A DNA stretch of 64,000 nt. Origin: Buchnera aphidicola (Hyperomyzus lactucae) (GTDB lineage: Bacteria; Pseudomonadota; Gammaproteobacteria; Enterobacterales; Enterobacteriaceae). Positions 19,352-30,185 of this stretch are shown here, one piece after another; position 1 is the first letter of the stretch, and every line of letters starts with the position of its first letter. The stretch is taken from positions 387,863 through 451,862 of the forward strand of contig NZ_CP034876.1 in the NCBI RefSeq assembly GCF_005081705.1, read 5' to 3'. The translations under genes and the position numbers were made by a program. A model generated the notes under the pieces. That model did not search any database. It saw nothing but the letters and a program-made list of their open reading frames with translations, and was not told the DNA's origin.

Positions 19352-20284
19352 TTGAGAAATTCTCTATATAAAAAAAGTATAATTTCAATTAATGATCTCA
19401 AGCGTAATGAATTAGAATTAGTTTTGAATAAATCAGCTGTTCTTAAAAAAAAATCTCAACCTAATTTATTAACAAATAAAATCATTGCTAGTTGTTTTTT
19501 TGAAGCATCTACTCGTACTCGTTTGTCATTTGAGACAGCAATTTATCGATTAGGAGCGTCAATAGTAGGTTTTTCAGACGGAAACAATATTTCTTTAAAA
19601 AAAAAAGGGGAAACACTATCTGATACTATTGCAGTAATTAGCTCTTATGTAGACGCAATTATTATTCGACATCCTCAAGAAGGATCTGCACGTTTAGCTG
19701 TAGAATTTTCTAATAACGTACCAGTATTTAATGCGGGTGATGGAGCAAATCAACACCCCACGCAAACACTTTTAGATTTATTTACCATCCAAGAAACTCA
19801 AAATAGACTTACTAATTTAAATATTGCTATGGTCGGAGACCTAAAATATGGTAGAACAGTACATTCACTAACTCAAGCACTAGCTAAATTCAAAAATAAT
19901 AAATTTTTTTTTATTTCACCTGATACATTAATAATGCCAAATTATATTAATGACATGCTTGACAAAAAGAATATTTATTGGAAAAGATACAAAAACATCG
20001 AAGAAGTTATTTCTGAAATAGATATTTTATACATGACGCGTATTCAAAAAGAAAGATTAGATTCTACTGAATATACAAACGAAAAATCAAAATTTGTATT
20101 GCATACAACTACTTTAAAAAACGCACGTAATAATTTAAAAATATTACATCCTCTTCCTCGTATAGACGAAATAGATCGTGACGTAGATTATACGCCATAT
20201 GCTTGGTATTTTAAACAAGCAGCAAACGGAATTTATGCACGTCAAGCAATTTTATCTTTAGTATTAATAAAACAACACTTATAA
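19352..20284 (+). CDS. pyrB: Aspartate carbamoyltransferase, catalytic chain
   Basis: First committed step of pyrimidine synthesis: carbamoyl phosphate plus aspartate gives carbamoyl aspartate. STRTR is at residues 53-57 and HPTQ near 134; the lysine loop [10 protein letters not shown] follows at about residue 83. 310 residues against 311. The start is TTG with AAGGA at 19338-19342, chosen because the N-terminus [13 protein letters not shown] then matches E. coli. pyrI begins one base after the stop, so catalytic and regulatory chains are translationally coupled. An A10 run lies inside the gene at 19597-19606. Confidence 0.97.
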   Translation: MRNSLYKKSIISINDLKRNELELVLNKSAVLKKKSQPNLLTNKIIASCFFEASTRTRLSFETAIYRLGASIVGFSDGNNISLKKKGETLSDTIAVISSYVDAIIIRHPQEGSARLAVEFSNNVPVFNAGDGANQHPTQTLLDLFTIQETQNRLTNLNIAMVGDLKYGRTVHSLTQALAKFKNNKFFFISPDTLIMPNYINDMLDKKNIYWKRYKNIEEVISEIDILYMTRIQKERLDSTEYTNEKSKFVLHTTTLKNARNNLKILHPLPRIDEIDRDVDYTPYAWYFKQAANGIYARQAILSLVLIKQHL

Positions 20285-20285
20285 T

Positions 20286-20750
20286 ATGCAAATAAATAAA
20301 CTGCAAGTAGAAGCTATTAAATCTGGTACTGTAATTGATCACATTCCCGCAAATATTGGTTTTAAGTTACTATCTTTGTTTAGATTTACTGAAACAGAAA
20401 AACGCATTACTATAGGTTTAAATTTACCGTCTAAAAAATTAGAAAAAAAAGATATCATTAAAATTGAAAATACTTTTTTAAGTGATGATCAAATTAATCA
20501 ATTAGCAATTTATGCTCCACATGCCACTGTTAATTATATTAATGAATACAATTTAGTAGGAAAAGTATTTCCAACATTACCTAAAAAAATTAATAGAATT
20601 TTAATCTGTCCAAATAGTAATTGTGTTAGTAATCATAATTTTATAACATCTAGTTTTATTTTTAAAAAAGACAAGTTTCATAATATAAATTTAAAATGTC
20701 AATATTGTGAAAAAGAGTTTTCTAAAAACATAGTTTTATCTTATCAATGA
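20286..20750 (+). CDS. pyrI: Aspartate carbamoyltransferase, regulatory chain
   Basis: Regulatory subunit binding CTP/ATP and holding the catalytic trimers together through a zinc site. The four zinc cysteines are all present: C108 and C113 in ICPNSNC, and C138 and C141 in KCQYC. The N-terminal nucleotide-binding domain includes GTVIDHIPA near residue 14. 154 residues against about 153. Starts one base after the pyrB stop. Its retention means allosteric feedback on pyrimidine synthesis is likely still working in this reduced genome. Confidence 0.96.
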   Translation: MQINKLQVEAIKSGTVIDHIPANIGFKLLSLFRFTETEKRITIGLNLPSKKLEKKDIIKIENTFLSDDQINQLAIYAPHATVNYINEYNLVGKVFPTLPKKINRILICPNSNCVSNHNFITSSFIFKKDKFHNINLKCQYCEKEFSKNIVLSYQ

Positions 20751-20800
20751 TCTTATTAATATGTAAATTTTTCTAGTTACTACAAATAAAACGGCATTCT

Positions 20801-21202
20801 ATGAATAATATAATTAAAACTAAAAAAGCTCCAAAACCTATTGGGCCTTATTCTCAAGCTATTAAAATAGATAATTTTATTATATTATCAGGTCAAATAC
20901 CCGTTGATGTTATTTCTAATCATATACCTGAAAATATCGCTGAACAGACATATCTTGTACTGATGAATATAAAATCTATTTTAAGCCATGCAGGATTTCA
21001 AATAAAAGATATTATAAAAACAACAGTTTTTACTACTAATTTAAAAAAAATTGATATTATTAATGAAATTTATATGAAATTTTTTATAGAAAACAAATCA
21101 GAATTTCCAGCTCGATCATGTGTTGAAGTTAAAGCACTACCTAAAAATGTAAAGATAGAAATTGAAGCAATGGCTTTAAAACAAAATATTAATCATAATT
21201 AA
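20801..21202 (+). CDS. ridA: 2-iminobutanoate/2-iminopropanoate deaminase (RidA)
   Basis: Removes reactive enamine/imine intermediates made by PLP enzymes such as threonine dehydratase, protecting isoleucine synthesis and other PLP enzymes. The YjgF/UK114 fold is plain: IGPYSQAI near residue 15, LSGQIPV, and the active arginine in ARSCVEVKALP, followed by KIEIEAMA at the C-terminus. 133 residues, a few longer than E. coli. It follows pyrI by 50 bases, the same neighbour order as E. coli yjgF, and faces deaD across a strong hairpin. Confidence 0.95.
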   Translation: MNNIIKTKKAPKPIGPYSQAIKIDNFIILSGQIPVDVISNHIPENIAEQTYLVLMNIKSILSHAGFQIKDIIKTTVFTTNLKKIDIINEIYMKFFIENKSEFPARSCVEVKALPKNVKIEIEAMALKQNINHN

Positions 21203-21227
21203 ATTATATTTTCAGAAATAATAGGAA

Positions 21228-21246
21228 TATGCCGCAGAGCGGCATA
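21228..21246. terminator. Stem-loop between convergent ridA and deaD
   Basis: TATGCCGC and GCGGCATA form a perfect 8-bp GC-rich stem with the loop AGA, standing out in AT-rich surroundings and lying between two convergent stops. On the minus strand (deaD) it is followed by a mixed U-rich stretch, on the plus strand by A-rich sequence, so it serves deaD best and may stabilise both 3' ends. Confidence 0.7.
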
Positions 21247-21256
21247 AAATAAAACA

Positions 21257-23062
21257 TTAAACACTTCTACGACGGAAAAACGACGACTTAGATTCATTCT
21301 TTTGAGATGTATTAGATTTATTTAAACTGTTTTCAGAAAAACGACGATTACTATTTTTATCTCTATTGAAAATAGAACGATTAGACGTTTTGCTTTCATA
21401 CGTTCTAGAATCCCTCAATAGTTGTATATTTATTGGTTTATTTAAAATTCTAGTACGAATAAATTTTTGTAATAAATCTTTAGACAGTCCTTTAGGTAAT
21501 TCAATTGTAGAATACGAAGAAAAAAGTCTAATATTACCAATGTTCCGACTATTAATATTTCCTTCGTTAGCAATTGCTCCAACTATATGACGTACTTCCA
21601 CTCCATCATTGCGCCCAACTTCGATTCGATATAAATCTATATCTTGATTGTCACGACGACGTTCACGACGTATTCGAATATTTCTATTGTCTTCAGATCG
21701 GTGATTATCTTTTAAAAAAGAATCGCGAGAAGAACGATTTATTAAATCTGGTTTAATAATTAAAGGTCTTTCACCTTGAGCCATTTTTAAAAGAGCAGCT
21801 GCTAATGTTTTTATATCCAAATCATCTGTAGAATATAATTTTTCTAACAATGCACTATATTCATCTAAATCTCTACTTTCTAACTGTTGTTGTACTTTTT
21901 TTGCGAATTGTTCAAGACGTCTTTGACATAATAATTCTATTTTTGGTAATTGAACTTCTGGAATCGACTGTTTAATAGTACGTTCTATATTGCGTAATAA
22001 ACGTCGTTCTCTATTTTCAACAAATAATAATGCACGACCTGCACGACCTGCACGACCTGTACGACCTATACGATGAACATAAGACTCTGAATCCATAGGA
22101 ATATCGTAATTAATAACAAAACTAATACGATCAACATCTAAACCCCGTGCCGCAACATCCGTCGCAATTAAAATATCTAATCGACCGTTTTTTAATCTTT
22201 CTAAAGTTTGTTCTCGTAATGCTTGATTCATATCTCCATTTAATGCCGCACTATTATATCCATTTCTTTCTAGAGCTTCAGAAACTTCCAAAGTTGCATT
22301 TTTAGTTCTAACAAAAATAATTGTAGCAGAAAAATCTTCTGCTTCTAAAAAACGAATTAATGCATCAGTTTTACGACCATATACCATCCAATAACTTTGT
22401 TTGATATCTGGACGAGTAGTAATATTAGACTGTATTTTAATTTCTTGTGGATTTTTCATAAACCTTTTAGAAATACGACGTATTGCTTCTGGCATTGTAG
22501 CTGAAAATAATGCAGTCTGATGTTCTTTTGGGATTTGTGTCATAATTGTTTCTACATCTTCTATAAATCCCATACGTAGCATTTCATCTGCCTCATCTAA
22601 AACTAATCCATGTAAATTTGAAAGATTAAGTGTTCCTCTTTTTAAATGATCTAACAGCCTTCCTGGAGTTCCTACAACAATTTGTGGACCTTGTCGCAAT
22701 GCACGTAATTGCAGTTCATATCTTTGCCCACCATATAAAGGTAATACATGTATTCCAATCATGTGTTTAGAGAAGTCTGAAAAAGCTTCAGCCACTTGAA
22801 CAGCTAATTCTCTTGTAGGAGCTAGTACTAATATTTGAGGGGCTTTTAAATTAATATCAAGATTATGTAATAAAGGTAATGAAAAAGCAGCTGTTTTACC
22901 ACTTCCAGTTTGTGCCATGCCTAATACGTCACGTCCTTCTAAAAGCAAAGGAATACAAGCTGCTTGAATAGGAGAAGGTTTAACATATCCCATTTCAGTT
23001 AAAGATTGAATAATAAAAGGATTTAAACCAAGAAAAGAAAACGTGCTTTCAATATGAGTCAT
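21257..23062 (-). CDS. deaD: ATP-dependent DEAD-box RNA helicase DeaD (CsdA)
   Basis: RNA helicase assisting 50S ribosome assembly and mRNA decay. The helicase core is strongly conserved: Q-motif region [11 protein letters not shown], Walker A AQTGSGKT (50-57), DEAD (156-159), SAT near 188 and [15 protein letters not shown] near 330. A DeaD-type RNA-binding domain ([21 protein letters not shown]) follows near residue 480, and the tail is Arg/Ser/Asn rich. 601 residues against 629, shortened in the tail. In E. coli nlpI lies between pnp and deaD; here it is missing and a 403-base gap remains. Confidence 0.96.
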   Translation of the reverse strand: MTHIESTFSFLGLNPFIIQSLTEMGYVKPSPIQAACIPLLLEGRDVLGMAQTGSGKTAAFSLPLLHNLDINLKAPQILVLAPTRELAVQVAEAFSDFSKHMIGIHVLPLYGGQRYELQLRALRQGPQIVVGTPGRLLDHLKRGTLNLSNLHGLVLDEADEMLRMGFIEDVETIMTQIPKEHQTALFSATMPEAIRRISKRFMKNPQEIKIQSNITTRPDIKQSYWMVYGRKTDALIRFLEAEDFSATIIFVRTKNATLEVSEALERNGYNSAALNGDMNQALREQTLERLKNGRLDILIATDVAARGLDVDRISFVINYDIPMDSESYVHRIGRTGRAGRAGRALLFVENRERRLLRNIERTIKQSIPEVQLPKIELLCQRRLEQFAKKVQQQLESRDLDEYSALLEKLYSTDDLDIKTLAAALLKMAQGERPLIIKPDLINRSSRDSFLKDNHRSEDNRNIRIRRERRRDNQDIDLYRIEVGRNDGVEVRHIVGAIANEGNINSRNIGNIRLFSSYSTIELPKGLSKDLLQKFIRTRILNKPINIQLLRDSRTYESKTSNRSIFNRDKNSNRRFSENSLNKSNTSQKNESKSSFFRRRSV

Positions 23063-23465
23063 GCAGTAGATATGCCTTTTAAGTTACAGTGGCCAGTCTA
23101 CATAGCTCATTATGAAAATATTTATTTATTCTCATTGAAAAGTTGTGAACCGGCTCAAATTAAATGATTTAACAAATAAAAAATTGAATTTTTTAAGAAT
23201 CAATAATAATATTTATTAGTTATTGCTAATGATTTTTTAGATACACAATATCTATAAAAAATAACATTAGCAACTTATTGAAGTTTATTTTTTAAAAAAT
23301 TATATACCCATTCTAAATCAAAATAATCTTTAAAATAAGATGAATTAATTTTTATACTATATATATGGTACTATTTGAAAAGATATAAAGCTATATTTTA
23401 TTAAAAAATGTTTTTTAAAGCTTAATTTAAAATCAATATAAAAACGTTAAATAAATACAATTATA
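23063..23465. other. 403-bp gap between deaD and pnp (former nlpI position)
   Basis: No gene is recognisable. It contains a long imperfect palindrome at 23223-23273 and must contain the deaD promoter and untranslated leader, which I cannot place confidently. AAAAGG about 12 bases before the deaD start is a likely ribosome site. Confidence 0.6.
23223..23273. repeat. Long imperfect palindrome in the pnp-deaD gap
   Basis: Arm 23223-23243 pairs with 23249-23273 through about 21 base pairs, with small bulges on the right arm and a five-base loop CACAA. The outer nine pairs (TTGCTAATG with CATTAGCAA) are perfect. It lies about 190 bases past the pnp stop on the minus strand. It could be a 3' stem protecting pnp mRNA, a regulatory site before deaD, or debris of nlpI. 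Confidence 0.6.
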
Positions 23466-25589
23466 TCAGATAATAGAATTATTTATTACTTTATTAGAAA
23501 TAATAGAGCTTTCTATTTCTTTAATACTTAATCTTAATCTCCCTTGACGATCTATCTCTAAAACTTTTACAGATATTATTTGATCTATTTTTAAATGATT
23601 AGATACCTTTTCGACTCTTTTATCAGAAATTTGCGAAATATGCACTAAACCTTCTTTTCCGATACCGATAGAAACGAAAGCACCAAAGTCAACAATTCGA
23701 GTAACTTTTCCAGAATAAATACGACCAACTTCAATTTCAGCTGTAATTTCTTCAATTCGACGAATAGCATTTTTTGCTTTTTCTCTAACAGTAGCTGATA
23801 TTTTTACTGTCCCATCATCTTCGATCTCAATTATAGTACCAGTTTCTTCAGTAAGCATTCGAATTACAGAACCTCCTTTTCCAATCACATCTTTAATTTT
23901 TTCAGGATTTATTTTGATGGTATGAATTCGAGGAGCGAATTCAGAAATTTCACTTCTTGATGTACTTAATGCTTGATTCATTACATTCAAGATGTGTAAT
24001 CTAGCTGATTTTGCTTGACTTAAAGCGGCATGCATAATTTCATTGTTGATACCTTCAATTTTCATGTCCATTTGCAATGCTGTAATTCCTTCTTCTGTAC
24101 CAGAAACCTTAAAATCCATATCCCCTAAATGATCTTCATCACCCAAGATATCTGATAGTAATACATATTTATCTCCTTCTTTAACTAATCCCATTGCTAT
24201 TCCGGCAACAGCTGATTTAATAGGCACACCAGCATCCATTAAAGCTAAAGATGCACCACAAACAGAAGCCATAGAAGAAGAACCATTAGATTCAGTAATT
24301 TCAGATACTATTCTAATAGTATAAGGAAAATCATCTATTTTAGGCATAACAGCTAAAAGACTTCTTTTAGCAAGACGACCATGTCCAATTTCCCTTCTTT
24401 TTGGCGATCCTACCATCCCTATTTCTCCTACAGAATAAGGGGGGAAATTGTAATGAAATAAAAAATTATCCGTTCTGTCTCCTAATAATTCATCTAAATT
24501 TTGTGCGTCTCGAGACGTTCCTAAAGTAACACAAACTAAAGATTGAGTTTCTCCTCTAGTAAATAAAGCGGAACCATGTGTTCGAGGTAAAACACCAGTT
24601 CGAACATCTAAAGCACGAATCATATCTTTTTCACGTCCATCAATACGTGTTTGATTATTTAATATACGGTCCCGAACAATTTTTTTTTCAATTTTTTGAA
24701 AGATATTTTCTATTTCTATGATATCTGTGTTTGTGTTTTCCTCAAAAAATAATTTTACTATCTCTTCTTTAATAAAATTTAATTTTTCAAATCTTTCTTG
24801 CTTATCTAAAATAAAATAAGCATTACTTATATCTTTTCCAGATAATTCAATGATTTTTGATTCTAGTATTTTATTAGTATCTGGATAAGATACGATCCAA
24901 GGTAATTTACTTGCTTCATTTGACAAAGAACGAATATTATTAATTACTACCTGTTGTTGTTGATGACCAAATATAATAGCTCCTAAGATTTTTTCTTCAC
25001 TAAGTATTTTTGATTCAGCTTCTACCATTAAAACAGCATTTTGAGTTCCTGAAATTACTAAATCTAAAGAACTACTTTTCATATTATCGCTAATAGGATT
25101 CAATATATATTGATTATTAATATAGCCCACTCTAGCAGCACCTACTGGACCATAGAATGGCATTCCTGATAAACTAAGTGCTGCAGATGCACCTATAATA
25201 GAGATTATATCAGGATTAATTTGTGGATTTACTGATACTACTGTCGCAATTATTTGAACTTCGTTTAAAAAGTTTTTTGGAAACAATGGGCGAATAGGTC
25301 GATCTATTAATCGAGCTGTTAATATTTCATTTTCACTTGGACGACCTTCTCTTCTAAAAAAACCACCAGGTATGCGACCCGCAGCATATGTACGTTCTTG
25401 ATAATTAACAGTAAGTGGAAAAAATTTCTGTCCTGTATTTATTTTTTTTTGTCCAACAACAGTAACGAAAACTGCTGTGTCATCCATACTAGCCATAACA
25501 GAAGCTGTAGCTTGTCGAGCCATTATGCCAGTCTCTAAAGTAATCGTATGTTGACCATATTGAAATTTACGTACAATTGGATTTAGCAA
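23466..25589 (-). CDS. pnp: Polyribonucleotide nucleotidyltransferase (PNPase)
   Basis: 3'-5' phosphorolytic exoribonuclease of the degradosome. Two RNase PH domains flank an alpha-helical domain, followed by a KH domain ([17 protein letters not shown], near residue 560) and an S1 domain ([20 protein letters not shown]). I place the start at TTG 25589, preceded eight bases away by AAGGA; this gives a second-residue [11 protein letters not shown] matching the E. coli start, which is also TTG. Eight codons further upstream are open but unmatched. 707 residues against 711; the Ala/Pro-rich E. coli tail is absent. It follows rpsO, as in E. coli, beyond a terminator. Confidence 0.97.
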   Translation of the reverse strand: MLNPIVRKFQYGQHTITLETGIMARQATASVMASMDDTAVFVTVVGQKKINTGQKFFPLTVNYQERTYAAGRIPGGFFRREGRPSENEILTARLIDRPIRPLFPKNFLNEVQIIATVVSVNPQINPDIISIIGASAALSLSGMPFYGPVGAARVGYINNQYILNPISDNMKSSSLDLVISGTQNAVLMVEAESKILSEEKILGAIIFGHQQQQVVINNIRSLSNEASKLPWIVSYPDTNKILESKIIELSGKDISNAYFILDKQERFEKLNFIKEEIVKLFFEENTNTDIIEIENIFQKIEKKIVRDRILNNQTRIDGREKDMIRALDVRTGVLPRTHGSALFTRGETQSLVCVTLGTSRDAQNLDELLGDRTDNFLFHYNFPPYSVGEIGMVGSPKRREIGHGRLAKRSLLAVMPKIDDFPYTIRIVSEITESNGSSSMASVCGASLALMDAGVPIKSAVAGIAMGLVKEGDKYVLLSDILGDEDHLGDMDFKVSGTEEGITALQMDMKIEGINNEIMHAALSQAKSARLHILNVMNQALSTSRSEISEFAPRIHTIKINPEKIKDVIGKGGSVIRMLTEETGTIIEIEDDGTVKISATVREKAKNAIRRIEEITAEIEVGRIYSGKVTRIVDFGAFVSIGIGKEGLVHISQISDKRVEKVSNHLKIDQIISVKVLEIDRQGRLRLSIKEIESSIISNKVINNSII

Positions 25590-25690
25590 AATAATATCCT
25601 TAACATAAAACAAACTTGTTAATAAAAATGAATTACATTTTAAAACTTTTTTATGATCAATAAATATTATTATTTGATCTATAAATTGTA

Positions 25691-25714
25691 AAAAAAGGGC
25701 TAAAGAAGCCCTTT
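25691..25714 (-). terminator. Rho-independent terminator between rpsO and pnp
   Basis: Read on the minus strand: AAAGGGCT, loop TCTTT, AGCCCTTT, then a run of Ts. A perfect 8-bp stem plus U-run. The equivalent position in E. coli holds the rpsO terminator, with pnp expressed by readthrough and its own promoter. Confidence 0.85.
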
Positions 25715-25773
25715 GTAAAAATATATTTTTATTAATATAAAATTTTTAACTTTATGAGTTTTATATCAATTAT

Positions 25774-26043
25774 TTATCGTCTTAGATGTAAATCTTCAAT
25801 TAGATGAGTATAACGAGATGTATTTTTTTTCTTTAAATAATTTAATAGTTTACGACGTTTTGATACCATATTTAAAAGACCTCTACGACTACAATGATCT
25901 TTTTTATGTTTAGAAAAATGTGTTTGAAGATGATTAATTTGAGTTGTTAAGAGGACAACTTGTACTTCTGTTATTCCACTATCTTGTTTAGATTTACCAT
26001 ATTTTAAAATAATTTTTTTTGTATCTATTGCAGATAAAGACAT
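25774..26043 (-). CDS. rpsO: 30S ribosomal protein S15
   Basis: Primary 16S rRNA-binding protein of the platform, also part of bridge B4 to the large subunit. I start at the inner ATG giving [10 protein letters not shown], which reproduces the E. coli N-terminus and length of 89 residues; an upstream in-frame start adds five unmatched residues. The core [31 protein letters not shown] and C-terminal LHLRR are family features. Followed by a strong terminator, then pnp. Confidence 0.97.
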   Translation of the reverse strand: MSLSAIDTKKIILKYGKSKQDSGITEVQVVLLTTQINHLQTHFSKHKKDHCSRRGLLNMVSKRRKLLNYLKKKNTSRYTHLIEDLHLRR

Positions 26044-26145
26044 ATAATAATGCTCCATATATTTAAAATATATTAAAGTACTAATAACTAAATTCAGTTA
26101 TATAAAAATAATATCATGCTAATCTAAAATTTAACAGTGAATAAC

Positions 26146-27084
26146 TTAATTGCTAAATGTAGACAATAGTCGGTATGGAATTAATAATTCTTCTTTATTA
26201 ATCTTTCCTAATCCGACAAATTTGTTATTTTTTTTTTCTATTACGCGCACTAAACTATATTTTATATCAGAATGAGAATATACTGCTTGTCCCAGTTGAA
26301 AACTGTATAATTCTTTAGGAGAAAGATATACTTTAGGCAAAAAATCTATAGGACTATCTATGGGCATTAACAAATCATCTATTTTTTTAAAAAAATCAAT
26401 ATTTTTAATATCCTTTTGGTTTAATAATTTATATATATCAGATATTTTAACTAATTTAGTATCAGAAAATGATCCTACTTGCAAACGACGTAAAAAAATG
26501 ACATGAGCTCCACAACCTAATTTTTCGCCTAAATCTTCTACAAGTGTTCGAATATATGTTCCTTTTGAACAAAAAACTTTAAATTCGATTAAATTTTTCT
26601 CTTGACGTATTGAATATATATTATATATTGAAATTTTTCTTGTATTACGTTTTATATTTAATCCTTGACGTGCATATTTATATAAAGGTATACCATTACA
26701 TTTTATTGCTGAATACATTGAAGGAATTTGATTAATTGAACCAGTCAGTTCTTTTATAGAACATTGCAGTTGAGAAGCAGTAAAGAGAATAGGACGTTTA
26801 TTTAAAATAACACCATCAGAATCAGAGGTGGATGTTTTTTCACCTAGTTTAGCAATGACATGATATCGTTTATCAGATTTCGTTAAGTAATAAGCAAATT
26901 TTGTACATTCACCAAAACAAATTGGAAGCATGCCTGTTGCTAAAGGATCTAGAGTGCCAATATATCCTGCTTTTTTTGCACTAAAAATCTTCTTAACTTT
27001 CTGCAAAGCATTATTAGAAGAAATGCCTTGAGGCTTATCTAATAATAAAAATCCATGAACATTGCGTTTTTTATAAAAAAACAT
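26146..27084 (-). CDS. truB: tRNA pseudouridine(55) synthase
   Basis: Makes pseudouridine 55 in the T-loop of all elongator tRNAs. The catalytic aspartate is D46 in GYIGTLDPLATGMLP; KPQGISSNNALQKVK before it and the KVFCSKGTYIRTLVEDLG motif later are typical of the family. A PUA-like C-terminal domain ends the protein. 312 residues against 314. Last gene of the nusA-infB-rbfA-truB run, sixteen bases after rbfA, then rpsO follows about 100 bases later. Confidence 0.96.
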   Translation of the reverse strand: MFFYKKRNVHGFLLLDKPQGISSNNALQKVKKIFSAKKAGYIGTLDPLATGMLPICFGECTKFAYYLTKSDKRYHVIAKLGEKTSTSDSDGVILNKRPILFTASQLQCSIKELTGSINQIPSMYSAIKCNGIPLYKYARQGLNIKRNTRKISIYNIYSIRQEKNLIEFKVFCSKGTYIRTLVEDLGEKLGCGAHVIFLRRLQVGSFSDTKLVKISDIYKLLNQKDIKNIDFFKKIDDLLMPIDSPIDFLPKVYLSPKELYSFQLGQAVYSHSDIKYSLVRVIEKKNNKFVGLGKINKEELLIPYRLLSTFSN

Positions 27085-27100
27085 CTATTTGTCCTTTATT

Positions 27101-27487
27101 TTATTCATACAAAAATTTTTTCTTATTTTTTATTACATTATCTAAAATTAAAGAAATTTTTCTACCTCTTAATAAAGAATCATCATGATAAAAAATAATA
27201 TTTGGGATAATTCTTAATCTCATTTTTTTACATAATAATTTACGAATATAACCAGAAGCTTTGTTTAATATAATTAACAATTTTTTTATATTTAATTCAT
27301 CATCACTTTTTAAAAAACTAATAAATACTTGAGCATGAGATAAATCTTTAGACAACTGCACTTCCGAAACTGTGATTATTGTTTCAATACGAGGATCGTT
27401 AAGTGAATACTGTATAATCATAGCTATTTTTTTTTGTAATTCTTGAGAAATTCGAATAGATCGATTAAACAATTGTTCCATAATCAT
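27101..27487 (-). CDS. rbfA: 30S ribosome-binding factor A
   Basis: Single KH-like domain protein needed for late 30S maturation around the 5' end of 16S rRNA. Family features include IRISQELQKKIAMIIQ at the start, DPRIETIITVSEVQLSKDL, and MRLRIIPNIIFYHDDSL before the C-terminus. 128 residues against 133. Two starts are possible (ATG-ATT-ATG), giving MIMEQ or MEQ; the first is used here. It sits between infB and truB in the E. coli order and must be cotranscribed with them. Confidence 0.93.
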   Translation of the reverse strand: MIMEQLFNRSIRISQELQKKIAMIIQYSLNDPRIETIITVSEVQLSKDLSHAQVFISFLKSDDELNIKKLLIILNKASGYIRKLLCKKMRLRIIPNIIFYHDDSLLRGRKISLILDNVIKNKKKFLYE

Positions 27488-27525
27488 ATTACCAAATTAA
27501 CTTTTTATAAAAAACATCATTTTAT

Positions 27526-30168
27526 TTATAAAATTCTTTTAATTTCATTAACTTCAAAAACTTCTATGATATCTCCGATACGTATATCGTTATAATTTTT
27601 TATACCAATTCCACATTCTAATCCATTGCGTATTTCATTTACATCTTCTTTAAAACGACGTAAAGATTCTAATTCACCCTCATATATAACTATATTATCT
27701 CTTAATATATGGATGGGATTACTACGTTTAATAGTTCCTTCTACAACCATACAACCGGCGATTAAACCAAATTTAGGAGATTTGAATGTATTTCTTACTT
27801 CAGCTAAACCAATGATTTTTTCTTTATACTCAGGTGACAAAAGACCTGCCATAGCGGCTTTTACTTCATCTAGTAAATCATAAATAACTGAATAATATCT
27901 TAAATCTAAATGTTCAGTATTAATTATTTTTTTAGCAGAGGTATCAGCTCGAACATTAAATCCTAAAATAATAGCATTTGATGCTAAAGCTAAAGAAGCA
28001 TCTGTTTCTGTGATACCTCCGATACCTGATCCTATTATTTTGACTTTGACTTCATTAGTAGATAATTTCAACAAAGCTCCAGAAATTGCTTCTAAAGATC
28101 CTTGTATATCAGATTTTAGAATGATTTTTAATTCAGAAAAATCATCTTTTTTTATACTATCAAACATATTGTCTAAATTTATTTTATTTTGATTTGATAA
28201 TTTTGTTTCACGAGATTTTTCTTTGCGATAAGATGCAACTTCTTTGGCTTTTTTTTCATCACGGACTACAGTAACTATATCCCCTGAAAATGGAACTTTA
28301 GATAATCCTAAAATTTCCACCGGAATAGATGGTCCAGCACTGAATATTTCACTTCCAGTTTCATTACGTAAAGTTTTAATACGACCGTATTCGAATCCAC
28401 ATAAAATTATATCTCCTTTACTTAAATTTCCTTTTTGAACTAATACCGTAGCTATTGGTCCTCGACCTTTATCAAGAGAAGACTCTATAACTACACCCTC
28501 AGCCATACCAGTAGAAACTGCTTGTAACTCTAACATTTCTGCTTGTAATAAAATTGTGTTTAATAATTGATTAATACCCTTTCCTGTTTTTGCGGAAATA
28601 GGTACAAAAATATTTTCACCGCCCCATTCTTCTGAAAGAATATTATATTTCATTAAATCATTTTTTATTTTATCAATATCAGAATCTATCTTGTCAATTT
28701 TATTAATAGCAACGATTAATGGAACATGAGCATCTTTTGCATGTTGAATGGCTTCAATAGTTTGTGGCATGACTCCATCGTCTGCTGCTACAACTAAAAC
28801 AACAATATCAGTTACTTGAACTCCACGAGATCTCATTGCAGTAAAAGCTGAATGACCAGGTGTATCTAAAAAAGTAATAGAACCTAAATTAGTATTCACA
28901 TGATAAGCACCAATATTTTGTGTGATTCCTCCAGCTTCGTAGAATGCTGTTTTTGTTGAACGAATGTAATCTAATAATGATGTTTTACCATGATCAACAT
29001 GTCCCATTATAGTTACTACTGGAGCTCTAGTAATAGAAACATTATTTCCTGTATCACGATCTTGCATAATTAATTCTTCTAATTCATTTTCACGATGTAC
29101 AGTAACTTTATGACCCATTTCCTCTGCAATTAGCTGAGCTGTATCTTGATCAAGAATATGATTAATAGTTCCTATAATTCCCATATTCATCATAGTTTTG
29201 ATTACTTCAGAGCTTTTTATTGCCATTTTATTTGCTAAATCAGATACAGAAATAGTATTGCTGATAATAACGTCTCTATTAATAATAGATTCAGGTTTTT
29301 TAAAAACTTGCTGTAATAAGATAGGTTTATTTTTTTGTTTAATGTGTTTTTTATTACGATTAGAAGTACGAATTTCTTCTTTATGATATTTGCTGCTGTT
29401 ATAGTGTTTATTATTTTTCTTTTGACGGGAATTTTTTACAATGCGACCATGATTTTTTTTATCTATTTCTATTTCTCGATCATTATCATCTTCAGCCTGA
29501 CGAGCATGCAAAAATGTTGTTAAATGATAATCTTTTTTTTCTTCTTTATGAGATTGCCAAGTCTCCATATTATCTTTTGTTCTTTTCTTCTTATTTACAT
29601 CAAATGAATTAGACTCTACATTTTTTTTTAATTTTTTATTTTTTTCATCTTTATTAAAAATATTTATTTTTTTTGATTTATTTAATTCTTTTAAATTATG
29701 AATATCGTTTTTATTAAATTCTATTTTTTTTGTGTTTTTTTTGTATTTTTTTTCTATTCCATTAATTTTTTCTAGAGGTTTTTTAAAAGAATTCATCTCT
29801 TTTTTATTAGATAAAAAAACTTGTTTTGTTAAAGGTTTAATTTTCTTTGTAGTATTTGATAAAAGTTCAGTTTCTGCTTTATTATTTTTTATATAAGTTC
29901 TTTTTTTTCTTACTTCTACTTGTACAGATTTATTTTTTCCTCCAATAGTTGAAACACTTAAAGTACTACGTGTTTTTCTTTGTAAAATAAAAGTTTTTGA
30001 AAAAGATTTTTTTTTATATTTTAAATGTTTTAACAAAACATTTTTTTCAATTTCAGAAATACTATTTTGTTCAGTTTTTACTATTCCAATATTAGATAAT
30101 TCTTGTATCAATTCATTAATTGATATTTTTATTTCATTAGATAAAGTTTTTAAATTTATATCTGTCAT
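27526..30168 (-). CDS. infB: Translation initiation factor IF-2
   Basis: GTPase that brings fMet-tRNA to the 30S subunit and promotes subunit joining. The N-terminal IF2-N fold is followed by a long low-complexity Lys/Asn/Ser region (about residues 90-290), then the conserved GTPase: GHVDHGKTS near residue 390, [13 protein letters not shown]. Domains II to IV follow, with the fMet-tRNA binding C-terminus intact ([10 protein letters not shown]). 880 residues against 890. The basic low-complexity linker is unlike that of E. coli, as expected where AT pressure drives Lys and Asn. Between nusA and rbfA. Confidence 0.97.
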   Translation of the reverse strand: MTDINLKTLSNEIKISINELIQELSNIGIVKTEQNSISEIEKNVLLKHLKYKKKSFSKTFILQRKTRSTLSVSTIGGKNKSVQVEVRKKRTYIKNNKAETELLSNTTKKIKPLTKQVFLSNKKEMNSFKKPLEKINGIEKKYKKNTKKIEFNKNDIHNLKELNKSKKINIFNKDEKNKKLKKNVESNSFDVNKKKRTKDNMETWQSHKEEKKDYHLTTFLHARQAEDDNDREIEIDKKNHGRIVKNSRQKKNNKHYNSSKYHKEEIRTSNRNKKHIKQKNKPILLQQVFKKPESIINRDVIISNTISVSDLANKMAIKSSEVIKTMMNMGIIGTINHILDQDTAQLIAEEMGHKVTVHRENELEELIMQDRDTGNNVSITRAPVVTIMGHVDHGKTSLLDYIRSTKTAFYEAGGITQNIGAYHVNTNLGSITFLDTPGHSAFTAMRSRGVQVTDIVVLVVAADDGVMPQTIEAIQHAKDAHVPLIVAINKIDKIDSDIDKIKNDLMKYNILSEEWGGENIFVPISAKTGKGINQLLNTILLQAEMLELQAVSTGMAEGVVIESSLDKGRGPIATVLVQKGNLSKGDIILCGFEYGRIKTLRNETGSEIFSAGPSIPVEILGLSKVPFSGDIVTVVRDEKKAKEVASYRKEKSRETKLSNQNKINLDNMFDSIKKDDFSELKIILKSDIQGSLEAISGALLKLSTNEVKVKIIGSGIGGITETDASLALASNAIILGFNVRADTSAKKIINTEHLDLRYYSVIYDLLDEVKAAMAGLLSPEYKEKIIGLAEVRNTFKSPKFGLIAGCMVVEGTIKRSNPIHILRDNIVIYEGELESLRRFKEDVNEIRNGLECGIGIKNYNDIRIGDIIEVFEVNEIKRIL

Positions 30169-30185
30169 ACTATTATTTCCTATTA

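Noticed and set aside
22028-22072. Nine-base tandem-like repeat in deaD (Gly-Arg-Ala repeats)
   Set aside because: The [11 protein letters not shown] motif is present in DeaD helicases generally, so the repeat reflects conserved protein sequence, not a novel element.
27626-29523. Several open frames antisense to infB
   Set aside because: They lie opposite the conserved infB coding sequence, have no recognisable motifs or ribosome sites, and are explained as shadows of infB codons.
29600-29900. Very Lys/Asn-rich stretch in infB as a possible foreign insertion
   Set aside because: Low-complexity linkers between IF2 N-terminal and GTPase domains are normal, and AT bias explains the residues; composition does not differ from neighbours.
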